A DNA stretch of 7,930 nucleotides from Verrucomicrobiales bacterium (GCA_013911195.1 JACETS010000120.1:1-7930), one strand, 5' to 3'; counted from the stretch's first letter, positions 1 to 6,585 are shown. The notes: generated by a model not told the origin, from the sequence alone. Made by a program: numbers and translations.

Positions 1-1063
1 TCATACAATTCACGCCGTCCTGAAAATTTGGATGTATGGTTTGATTGCCGACAACTGCATTAATGAAATCAGCAACAGCATGTACAAAGGTGTGTTCATA
101 ACCAATTATGTGTCCAGGCGGCCACCAGTTTGATGCGTATTGATGGCTTGGGTCAGTTACAATTATTTTTCTGAACCCTTGCTCAGATGAATTGTCATTA
201 TTAGAAAAGTAATCAAGCTCATTCATTTTTTCGAGATCGAAAACCAAACTTCCTTCTGATCCATTAATTTCAAACTGGTTTCTATTTTTTCTTCCGCTTG
301 CATATCTGGTACATTCAAAAGATCCAACGGCACCATTGGTGAATTCGACACTCATTATAGATGCATCATCAACGTCTACTTTTTGAGTTCTGTTGTCATT
401 AGTTTTGCGTTCATTGACAAAATGAGCTTGTAAACATCCTATCGATGAAATTTCACCAATCAATAAGTGGGCTAGATCAATGCAGTGAGAGCCTAAATCA
501 ATGTGAGGCCCTCCACCGGATAATTTTGAATCCAACTGCCACCCCATAGGAGTGTTAGGGTCGGCGAGCCAGTCCTGTTGGTAGGTGCTTCGAAGATGGT
601 AGATTGTGCCTAGTTTTCCCTCAGAGATCATTTTTTTTGCAAGCACGATGGCGGGGCATCTTCTATAATTATGGTTCAGGTAATTCACAGTATTACTGGA
701 ATTTACTGCTTCGAGCATTGATTCTGCTTCGGCTAAATTTAAGGCAAAGGGTTTTTCACAAAAGATGTGTTTACCATGTTTAGCCGCATGAATGACCATT
801 TCATGATGAAGGTGCGTAGGAGTTGCAATATCGACAATATCGATATCGTCTCGTTCAATTACTGATTTCCAATCAGAACTTATTTCACTCCAACCCCAAC
901 GATCTGCAAATTTTTTGAGCTCAGTTTCGTTTCTGCCGCAGGCGACTTTAAGAACGGGTTCTGCATTTAAGCTGAAAAAATTTTGAGCCTGTTTCCATCC
1001 ATTCGAATGTGCTCTGCCCATGAATTTTTGGCCAATGATTGCGATGTTTAGTTTTTTATTCAT
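1..1063 (-). CDS. Gfo/Idh/MocA family sugar oxidoreductase, levoglucosan-dehydrogenase-like (3' end outside window)
   Basis: A probable NAD(P)-dependent dehydrogenase acting on a sugar or cyclitol. My translation from the ATG at 1061-1063 gives 354 uninterrupted codons to the left edge, so only the C-terminal end is missing. Residues 1-120 form a Rossmann fold: a hydrophobic beta strand (LNIAIIG), then GQKFMGRAHSNGW at 11-23, and the family motif E103-K104-P105 whose lysine contributes to catalysis. The C-terminal substrate domain contains GGGPHIDLGSHCID at about 183-196, where H187, D189 and H193 are likely active-site residues. The FMGRAHSN and QQDW segments recall levoglucosan dehydrogenase, which oxidises C3 of an anhydrosugar; the substrate here is an inference. 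The middle glycine of the usual GxGxxG is lysine (GQKFMG). There is no signal peptide, so the enzyme should be cytoplasmic. Its start overlaps the end of the upstream protease gene by 8 bp, with no clear Shine-Dalgarno, which suggests translational coupling. Last gene of the visible operon. Confidence 0.88.
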   Translation of the reverse strand, partial: MNKKLNIAIIGQKFMGRAHSNGWKQAQNFFSLNAEPVLKVACGRNETELKKFADRWGWSEISSDWKSVIERDDIDIVDIATPTHLHHEMVIHAAKHGKHIFCEKPFALNLAEAESMLEAVNSSNTVNYLNHNYRRCPAIVLAKKMISEGKLGTIYHLRSTYQQDWLADPNTPMGWQLDSKLSGGGPHIDLGSHCIDLAHLLIGEISSIGCLQAHFVNERKTNDNRTQKVDVDDASIMSVEFTNGAVGSFECTRYASGRKNRNQFEINGSEGSLVFDLEKMNELDYFSNNDNSSEQGFRKIIVTDPSHQYASNWWPPGHIIGYEHTFVHAVADFINAVVGNQTIHPNFQDGVNCM

Positions 1064-2516
1064 TCAACTGATTGTCTTTATTGGAGAATAAAGCTTCTTT
1101 CGGAATTGGTTGCATTTTGATTCCGGGACCTTTGTATTGTAACTCAAGCCTTTGATCTCCACTGTTCTCAAAGTAAAGTATCTTTATTGGGAAAAAGCCC
1201 TTTTTTAGTCTTGTTCTTCCTTCAACTGATACAAATGAATGTAACCCATCGTTATTGATCAACATTTCATCTCCAATAATAAACTGGCTACCATCGTCTG
1301 AAGATAAACTAAAGGTGTAGAGACCTTCCTTGTTAATTTTAAGATATCCCTCAAATATTAATCCATAATGATCATTAAGTTCATTGCTCGCAGGATCTGC
1401 GGATATTTCCTCTGCCCCCCCCTCATTAGATGAGGTTAATTCGTTGAAGTTTGGTAGTTTGTTCCATTGTCCATTGTAAACCCTATAATTAATTCCGGGA
1501 GTAAGCTCTTTCTGTTCGACTGGTTCTATTAAATTGAGTTCTCCCAGAATTAATTCTATGTCTAATGGGTTATCATTCCTCAAAATATTTAGATTGATTT
1601 TATCATTCTTATTAAGGCCAATAAGTGAAAAATAATAATCAAAGGGATTTGATAAAGGTGTTCCATTAATAGATTTAATCTTGTCATTAATCATTAACCC
1701 AGCAATTTGAGCAGGCGACTTATTGGTAATAGATTTAATTTTTGCACCCTCTGAGAGCATGTCGACTTCAATTCCAATCCAAAATCCATACCTAAGTTCT
1801 GGAGATAACAAGTTAGGTAAAACATCACGAATTCTATCAATAGAAATCGCAAAGTTAATGTTTTCTGAGCCAAGTTGCTTAGAAGTGATGGTTCCAATTT
1901 GTTGTCCAAGAGCATTAATTAATGGGCCTCCAGAGTTTCCTCCGCTGACGGCAGCACTGGTTTGAATCATCCAAGGGAGAAACGCGGTTCCTGTGGATGT
2001 GGAACGATTAAGTCCACTAATGACACCCGTTGAAATTGAGTGATTCAAGCCTCCAGGGTTTCCAATAGTGATAACAGGTTCTCCCAATAACAAATCATGA
2101 CTTCTACCCAGAGCGATTTTTTTTAATTTATCTTTTGTGTCGACTTTAATGATTGCTAAATCCTCAGAGGTCATGGACGCGATGACTTTAAAAGGTTTTG
2201 ATTGTTTTCCAAAGAGAGTTGCATTCCCTTGAATCATTCCGCTTACAACATGCTCATTGGTTATGAGGTAACCGTCTTCATGGATTACAGATGCTGCGCC
2301 CACCTGTAGATTGTAAACTCCCTCTGCGCCTGATGGTCTATAGGTTTGAATGGCAGCAACTGATGGAAGAACGTTATTTATAATTTTAACAGTTCTAGTT
2401 TTTCTTTCTGTGGGTACCTTTTCGAGGTCTATTTGAGATGATAGATTTGCTAGAAATGTTATTTTTAAAACCAAAGTAATAAAAATAAAATGAGCCTTCC
2501 TATGTAACCTTTTCAT
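1056..2516 (-). CDS. Exported HtrA/DegP-type serine protease with one PDZ domain and a C-terminal PA14 domain
   Basis: A secreted trypsin-like protease of 486 residues, probably acting in the periplasm or at the cell surface. Residues 1 to about 27 are a signal peptide (K2, R3, R6, K7, then a hydrophobic stretch). The protease domain at about 40-235 shows a full triad: H89 in TNEHVV, D119 in TSEDLAIIKV, and S195 in SGGNSGGP, so it should be active. One PDZ domain follows at about 243-325. Where DegP has a second PDZ, this protein has a PA14 domain at about 338-475, with SSDDGS at 405-410 and NNDGLH at 421-426. PA14 domains often bind glycans, and adjacent Asp pairs bind calcium in yeast flocculins, so D407-D408 may do so here. 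A G8 tract at residues 365-368 sits at the start of the PA14 domain. A purine-rich GAGAGAG lies just upstream of the ATG and is the best ribosome site in the operon. It is third in the operon, 45 bp after the sulfatase. Confidence 0.93.
   Translation of the reverse strand: MKRLHRKAHFIFITLVLKITFLANLSSQIDLEKVPTERKTRTVKIINNVLPSVAAIQTYRPSGAEGVYNLQVGAASVIHEDGYLITNEHVVSGMIQGNATLFGKQSKPFKVIASMTSEDLAIIKVDTKDKLKKIALGRSHDLLLGEPVITIGNPGGLNHSISTGVISGLNRSTSTGTAFLPWMIQTSAAVSGGNSGGPLINALGQQIGTITSKQLGSENINFAISIDRIRDVLPNLLSPELRYGFWIGIEVDMLSEGAKIKSITNKSPAQIAGLMINDKIKSINGTPLSNPFDYYFSLIGLNKNDKINLNILRNDNPLDIELILGELNLIEPVEQKELTPGINYRVYNGQWNKLPNFNELTSSNEGGAEEISADPASNELNDHYGLIFEGYLKINKEGLYTFSLSSDDGSQFIIGDEMLINNDGLHSFVSVEGRTRLKKGFFPIKILYFENSGDQRLELQYKGPGIKMQPIPKEALFSNKDNQLNE
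1415..1422 (-). repeat. G8 homopolymer tract inside the protease gene
   Basis: Eight consecutive G on the coding strand (C on the plus strand) span codons 365-368, at the junction leading into the PA14 domain. It is the longest G/C run I see in this AT-rich window. Directly upstream in the mRNA, CCTCAT and ATGAGG (1421-1435) can pair as a 6-bp stem with a 3-base loop; this stem shares its last bases with the G run. Gain or loss of one G would lead to a stop within about 20 codons. Confidence 0.9.
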
Positions 2517-2561
2517 TTCTCTCTCACTGCGGGAGTTTTAACATTCAATGTTTAAAAAGCG

Positions 2562-3983
2562 TTACTCTTTTTCTTGAAGTTTAATTATAGCATTGAGTTC
2601 CGCCTCTTTGTCGTATTCAGGATTTTCTTTAGAGGGAATGCTAGCATTGGTTGAGATTCTCCAATCATTGAGTTGAGTTCTTAGTGATTTGGTAATGGAG
2701 GGTTTTTTAGTTGATAGGTTGTTTTTTTCACCAATGTCCTCACTCAGATCAAACAATTCAATGTCTTTGTTTTCAAAGTATTCGATGAGTTTCCATTTAC
2801 CACTTCTGATGACACTACATGGTCTAGATCTAAAGAGCGGGTCTCTTTGTTGATCTTGTCTTTGTGAATAACTTTGAAGATAAGCAGGGAAATGCCAATA
2901 TATATTTCTAGGTTCTATTTTTTCGCCTTTCAAAAGTGGAACTATACTTACTCCATCAATTTTGGGATCAATTTTATTTTTACCCGTTATTATTTCTTGA
3001 AGAGTTGGATATATGTCGACGCCTGTAATTGGAGTTGAACAACGACTTTCGGCTGCCACGACTTTTGGCCAGTTAACAAAAAATGGAACCCTAATTCCTC
3101 CTTCATAATAAGTGCCTTTATAACCTTTTAGAGGGCTCATCGAAGTTGCTGGTCCATAGCCTCCGTTGTCGGAGTAAAATATGACGACAGTTCTTTCTTT
3201 GATTTTTAAGTCCTCTAATACAGAAATAATTTTTCCTACTCCGTCATCTACAGCCTTAATCATTGCGGCCATTATGACGTGGTTGTGAAGAGTGCCAGGG
3301 GCTTTACTTTCAAATTTTAAAATATCCTTTTTTTTTGCCTGTATGGGGGTATGGACTGAAAAATGACTTAAATAGGCAAGCCATTGGGTTTGAGAGTTTT
3401 CCTTTATGAATTCTATAGTTTCATTAGTTAGTGTATCTGTAAGGTATTCGTTCTCATTAACTGATTCTAATCCTGAAATTTTTCCATGAGGAGGAAAATA
3501 ACCTCGTGGAGGGCTCCCAGATTTCGAACCTCCTACGTTCACATCAAAACCATGGTCTCTTGGATCTTTACCTAGATGCCATTTTCCAATAGAAGCTGTG
3601 GAGTAACCATGACTTTTTGCAAACTTGGCCCAAGTTTTAACATCTGGGCTCAAGGTGTTTTTTCCAGCAATGTGCTCAAGTCTTCTAAATTTTGGGTTTC
3701 CCCTTGGTTTGGTTCCGACATTATATATTTCATGCCTAGGGGAGTATTGTCCCGTTAGCATTGAGGCCCGTGATGGGGCACAATTAGCGGACGAGGCATA
3801 GGCATTATCAAAAATCATGCCGTTTTCTGCAAGTTCGTCTATGTTAGGAGTTTCATAGAAATCTGAACCTGCATAACTAGTGTCTCGCCAACCAAAATCA
3901 TCCAGATAGATAAAGAGGATATTTGGTTTTGAAGCATTAGAAATGCTAATTAGTAAACATAATACAAAAAGGGGCCAGTGCAT
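2562..3983 (-). CDS. Exported type I sulfatase (formylglycine-dependent)
   Basis: A 473-residue S1-family sulfatase that hydrolyses sulfate esters, probably from a sulfated polysaccharide or its fragments. C68 in C-A-P-S-R (68-72) is the residue converted to formylglycine, matching the C-x-P-S-R consensus. Metal ligands are visible as D28-D29 in FIYLDDFGW and D272-N273 in YSDNGG; K134 and H136 (GKWHLG), H211 (SVHTP) and K286 or K289 are probable sulfate-binding residues. Residues 1-18 form a short hydrophobic signal peptide (WPLFVLCLLISISNA) without the usual basic n-region. Length fits the family. The substrate and the S1 subfamily cannot be told from sequence alone. The cysteine form needs a formylglycine-generating or anaerobic maturase, not encoded here. 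The gene starts 9 bp after the DUF1080 stop and in the same reading frame, with no clear Shine-Dalgarno, so it is probably translated by coupling or reinitiation. An A9 run lies at codons 216-219. Confidence 0.95.
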   Translation of the reverse strand: MHWPLFVLCLLISISNASKPNILFIYLDDFGWRDTSYAGSDFYETPNIDELAENGMIFDNAYASSANCAPSRASMLTGQYSPRHEIYNVGTKPRGNPKFRRLEHIAGKNTLSPDVKTWAKFAKSHGYSTASIGKWHLGKDPRDHGFDVNVGGSKSGSPPRGYFPPHGKISGLESVNENEYLTDTLTNETIEFIKENSQTQWLAYLSHFSVHTPIQAKKKDILKFESKAPGTLHNHVIMAAMIKAVDDGVGKIISVLEDLKIKERTVVIFYSDNGGYGPATSMSPLKGYKGTYYEGGIRVPFFVNWPKVVAAESRCSTPITGVDIYPTLQEIITGKNKIDPKIDGVSIVPLLKGEKIEPRNIYWHFPAYLQSYSQRQDQQRDPLFRSRPCSVIRSGKWKLIEYFENKDIELFDLSEDIGEKNNLSTKKPSITKSLRTQLNDWRISTNASIPSKENPEYDKEAELNAIIKLQEKE

Positions 3984-3992
3984 TAATTGAAT

Positions 3993-4817
3993 TTACAGTT
4001 CTTTGATTTTTATATTTCTCCACTGAACCGTAAACGGACCACTGTTTTTGCCGATGCCGTGAACTTGTAACCCAATAATACCTTTGGGGTGAGTTTTATA
4101 AATTTCTTCATCTGTGAGGTCTTCGATCATTTCACCATTTATCCATGTTTGGATTCTGTTTCCTTTGGCCAGAACTCTGTATTGGTTCCATTCTCCATCC
4201 TTGAAATGTTTATGAGGTTTTAATCTTTCTTTTGGCGTGAGCCAGCCTCTACCTGTCGCTTCTCCATAAACATAGCCGGCTTCAGCTCCATTATTCCCAC
4301 TAGCCTCTATTTCGATTTGAGGGCCATTTACTCTTCCTCCGTACTTTCCTTCAGGATTTTTAAGCTTTGATCGAATTTGAACGCCTGAGTTTAATCTGTT
4401 ATGGCATTTAACTTCAAATCTTAGATCAAAGTTGCCATATTCTTTTTTTGTACAAAGAAAAGTGTTACCGCTTCCATCTGCAGTTGTTCCAAGAATATAA
4501 CCGTCTTTAATCTTGTAGGTAGCAAAGCCACTTTTTATTGACCAATTATCTAAATTTGTACTCTTCTCATCAAAAAGGGTAACAAAACTATCTTTAAGTC
4601 CATTTTTTTCGTCATTTTTTAGATTTGTTCCAATCCATTTAGCGAGTGTTGAACTACCTTGTCCATACCCGCCCGGTAAAGGTCGCAGGTCTCTAGTTTG
4701 CAATGCTGGAGGTTCACCCCAGTGAGCTGGAAATTTTTTACCGTTAGGGGCTTTAGCCGCCCAGGAATTGGTAATAAAAAGAATAAATCCTAGAATAAGT
4801 GAAATTTTTTTTGTCAT
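3993..4817 (-). CDS. Exported DUF1080 (3-keto-disaccharide hydrolase family) protein
   Basis: A 274-residue exported protein with the concanavalin-like beta-sandwich domain of DUF1080 (PF06439, now named 3-keto-disaccharide hydrolase). Residues 1-20 are a clear signal peptide (MTKK, hydrophobic core, cleavage near SWA-AK). The DUF1080 domain spans about 77-273: FVTLFDEKSTNLDNW at the start, then a GNFDLRFEVK strand, SGVQIRS at 144-150, GPQIEIEAS at 165-173, GEWNQYRV at 208-215, and a final VQWRNIKIKEL strand. Between the signal peptide and this domain is a 45-residue segment (about 25-69) rich in Pro and Gly, containing HWGEPP and LPGGYGQGSSTLAKWI; I recall similar segments in planctomycete and verrucomicrobial proteins but know of no function. 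Members bind or cleave modified sugars; hydrolysis of a 3-keto sugar here is inferred from the family. First gene of the four-gene operon. An A8 run follows the start codon directly (codons 2-4). Confidence 0.9.
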   Translation of the reverse strand: MTKKISLILGFILFITNSWAAKAPNGKKFPAHWGEPPALQTRDLRPLPGGYGQGSSTLAKWIGTNLKNDEKNGLKDSFVTLFDEKSTNLDNWSIKSGFATYKIKDGYILGTTADGSGNTFLCTKKEYGNFDLRFEVKCHNRLNSGVQIRSKLKNPEGKYGGRVNGPQIEIEASGNNGAEAGYVYGEATGRGWLTPKERLKPHKHFKDGEWNQYRVLAKGNRIQTWINGEMIEDLTDEEIYKTHPKGIIGLQVHGIGKNSGPFTVQWRNIKIKEL

Positions 4818-4909
4818 GAGTGGTTTTTTAACGATTATATATATTATATTTTAGACTAAAAAACTAAAGAAGGTCGATTTATAAAAGATCTTAAAGAAAA
4901 ATAATTAAT
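4818..4909. promoter_or_regulatory. Divergent promoter region between the minus-strand operon and the plus-strand pair
   Basis: This 92-bp, strongly AT-rich gap separates two divergent start codons and must hold promoters or leaders for both sides. For the minus strand, TATAAT matches lie at 4834-4839 and 4843-4848 (read as ATTATA on the plus strand), but no convincing -35 box stands at the right distance. For the plus strand, TATAAA at 4880-4885 is a possible -10 box, again with a poor -35 box. An 8-bp palindrome AAGATCTT lies at 4885-4892. The location is well supported; the individual boxes are weak because such AT-rich DNA yields matches by chance. Confidence 0.35.
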
Positions 4910-6088
4910 ATGTCTGAAAAGCCATCGGATGAGGAAAATGCGGAAGAAGGCTATTTTAGCTTTGAAGGAGGTCTTGAACATGATGGAGATGAATCTCAGC
5001 TTGAAATTGACCAGAATGAAAATTTAGAGGAGGTCAGAATATATCGTGGGGAGAATAAAGCTTTTGATCAATTAATAGGGGAGGAAGTAGAGGAAGTAGA
5101 GGAAGTAGAGGAAGTAGAGGAAGTAGAGGAAGTAGAGGAAGTAGAGGAAGTAGAGGAAGTAGAGGAAGTAGAGGAAGTCAACGAGGAGCAAATAAATAAC
5201 AAATATGGAATCCAGAAAGAATTACCAATAGGCCTTGTTCTTGAACCTATTCACCTCAATAGAAAATTTAATTATATTTTACTGCTCAAATGGATTCTCA
5301 CAATTTTATTAACGATCTTTTTAATCTCTTACTTAATAAGTAAGTGTTCGTTCAAGGGTAATGTATCAAGAGAATCTGGGGTAAACAAAAACACATTAAA
5401 AGTAAGCAGTTATAAAATAAATCCCATTCCTAGAAGTCTAGATGAAGATTTACCTCAAATTGATTATAGGGCTAGAGATACAATTAAAAAATTTTTTGCC
5501 GTGTCTAATAGAAATGAGCTTAATGGAATTATACGATCTTCATCGAGGGTTTTAAATCACATTGAAGACCATTATTCTAGGAACACATTTTCAATACCTA
5601 AATTAGAAAGTATAGATTCAGTTGAAAAACTTGATGGTAATTTGAGTGGTTTTTTTATAGCTAAAATCACTGTAGATGATGTTTTTCGAGCTCGAACGGT
5701 TTTATTAGAGGATACAGATAGAGGCTTTCTATTGGATTGGGAGGAATTCGTAAGGTACGGTCAAATGAATTGGGATGATTTTGTTAAATCTGATGGGAAT
5801 GATGCTTTTTACTTTAGAGTTCGAGCAACATTGGATAGCAATCCAGAATTTGCTTTTCCAGAGCGTTTTGAATGGGTTTGCGTAAGAATAAGTGACTGGA
5901 AGTCTGAAGAAGATTTATACGGGTACGTTCGGAAAGATTCAGATATAGGTATAAATATAAATAAACTACTCGATGATGAATGGGAAAAAGAATGTATACT
6001 AAAGATATGTTTCCCCAAAGAGCGCAAAGGCGGGATTAACCAGGTGAAAATTGTAGAGTTAATAAACAACAACTGGATAATAAAATAA
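4910..6088 (+). CDS. Single-pass membrane protein with acidic Glu-Glu-Val repeat tract; function unknown
   Basis: I do not recognise a characterised family for this 392-residue protein. Residues 1-100 are very acidic and low in complexity, including eleven perfect Glu-Glu-Val units at residues 58-90. A transmembrane helix follows at about 122-143 (YILLLKWILTILLTIFLISYLI), with basic residues on both sides, so orientation is not decided by charge; an N-in, C-out topology is my guess. Residues 185-392 look like a folded domain with alternating strands and helices; landmarks are LLDWEEF at 274-280, MNWDDF at 286-291 and YGYVRK near 337-342. I recall a similar uncharacterised domain in other verrucomicrobial and planctomycete membrane proteins, but could not check. 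The start is fixed by an in-frame stop at 4892-4894; no Shine-Dalgarno is visible nearby. It lies 35 bp before the ACT-domain gene, probably cotranscribed. Confidence 0.82.
   Translation: MSEKPSDEENAEEGYFSFEGGLEHDGDESQLEIDQNENLEEVRIYRGENKAFDQLIGEEVEEVEEVEEVEEVEEVEEVEEVEEVEEVEEVNEEQINNKYGIQKELPIGLVLEPIHLNRKFNYILLLKWILTILLTIFLISYLISKCSFKGNVSRESGVNKNTLKVSSYKINPIPRSLDEDLPQIDYRARDTIKKFFAVSNRNELNGIIRSSSRVLNHIEDHYSRNTFSIPKLESIDSVEKLDGNLSGFFIAKITVDDVFRARTVLLEDTDRGFLLDWEEFVRYGQMNWDDFVKSDGNDAFYFRVRATLDSNPEFAFPERFEWVCVRISDWKSEEDLYGYVRKDSDIGININKLLDDEWEKECILKICFPKERKGGINQVKIVELINNNWIIK
5081..5179 (+). repeat. Tandem repeat, eleven 9-bp units (GAGGAAGTA), coding for Glu-Glu-Val
   Basis: Eleven units run without interruption; ten are identical GAGGAAGTA and the last ends in GTC. 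The repeat is in frame and 9 bp long, so gain or loss of units changes the length of the acidic segment without breaking the reading frame. Identical codon use in every unit points to recent expansion by replication slippage. A related unit, GAGGAGGTC at 5027-5035 (residues 40-42), may be the ancestral seed. Confidence 0.98.
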
Positions 6089-6123
6089 TTTACCCTAAAT
6101 ATTGATATAAGTCCTGAGTTCTT

Positions 6124-6585
6124 ATGGGAATAGAAGATCCAATCATTAAAAGTGGTAATCCTGTTAAGCAGTTTTCATTAATGCTTGAAAATCGGATAGG
6201 GGCAATGCATTCAATAATTAAATTATTGGGAGATTCAAATGTCTTAGTCTTAGGCTTGAGTGTGCAGGATTCGTTTGATGTTAATGTCCTTCGTTTGGTG
6301 GTTAGTGATCCTGAACTCACAGAAACATTATTCATGGAAAAAGGTATTCCATTTGTGGTTAATGAAATTGTAGTTGTGCGATTAACAGAAGGTGTACCTT
6401 CACTGGCTTCATGCCTTTCAGCGTTGAGTGCAGCTGAAACTCATATTCATACTAGTTATCCATTGTTTATAAATCAGAACGGATGGCCTCTAATAGCTTT
6501 AATAGTCGAGGATTCTGATTTTGCCGCTTCTGCACTGCAGAAAAGAGGGTTTAAGATTGTTCTTCAAACTGATCTGAGTAGATAG
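6124..6585 (+). CDS. Small protein with two ACT-like domains
   Basis: A soluble 153-residue protein built of two ACT domains, small ligand-binding folds that often sense amino acids. The first covers about 15-85 (KQFSLMLENRIGAMHSIIKLL, then a strand LVLGLSVQDS and LRLVVSD), with the typical N-R-x-G-x(6)-L start at residues 23-35. The second covers about 85-150 and is more divergent (VVRLTEGVPSLASCLSALSAA, then WPLIALIVED). No enzyme domain is attached. I recall short proteins of this kind, ending in a similar D-x-S-R tail, in many Verrucomicrobiota, where they are sometimes labelled acetolactate synthase because of likeness to the IlvH regulatory subunit; such a label would overstate what is seen. 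A role as amino-acid sensor or regulatory subunit is an inference. A stop codon at 6115-6117 lies in frame upstream, so the ATG at 6124 is the only good start. It ends 10 bp from the converging glycosyltransferase gene. Confidence 0.88.
   Translation: MGIEDPIIKSGNPVKQFSLMLENRIGAMHSIIKLLGDSNVLVLGLSVQDSFDVNVLRLVVSDPELTETLFMEKGIPFVVNEIVVVRLTEGVPSLASCLSALSAAETHIHTSYPLFINQNGWPLIALIVEDSDFAASALQKRGFKIVLQTDLSR

Noticed and set aside
1723..1965. Open frame on the plus strand opposite the protease gene
   Set aside because: It mirrors a well-supported protease coding region, has no recognisable motif and no ribosome site.
3328..3336. A9 run on the coding strand of the sulfatase gene (codons 216-219), a possible transcriptional slippage site
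   Set aside because: Several A8 runs occur in other genes here (631-638, 4805-4812, 6904-6911, 7391-7398), mostly at Lys-Lys codons, so long A runs are ordinary in this AT-rich genome.
4885..4892. AAGATCTT palindrome as an operator
   Set aside because: Eight bases with no extension or second copy; expected by chance in AT-rich DNA.
5081..5179. CRISPR-like direct repeats
   Set aside because: Units are 9 bp, contiguous and without spacers, and they are translated in frame.
5081..5179. G-quadruplex potential of the GG-rich repeat strand
   Set aside because: Only two-G runs with 7-base loops occur, which makes a very unstable quadruplex.
6089..6123. Terminator between the membrane-protein and ACT genes
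   Set aside because: No stem-loop or T run is visible in the 35 bp; cotranscription is more likely.
5809..6335. Two minus-strand open frames opposite the membrane-protein and ACT genes
   Set aside because: Serine- and threonine-rich composition without motifs, lying opposite genes with clear domain structure.
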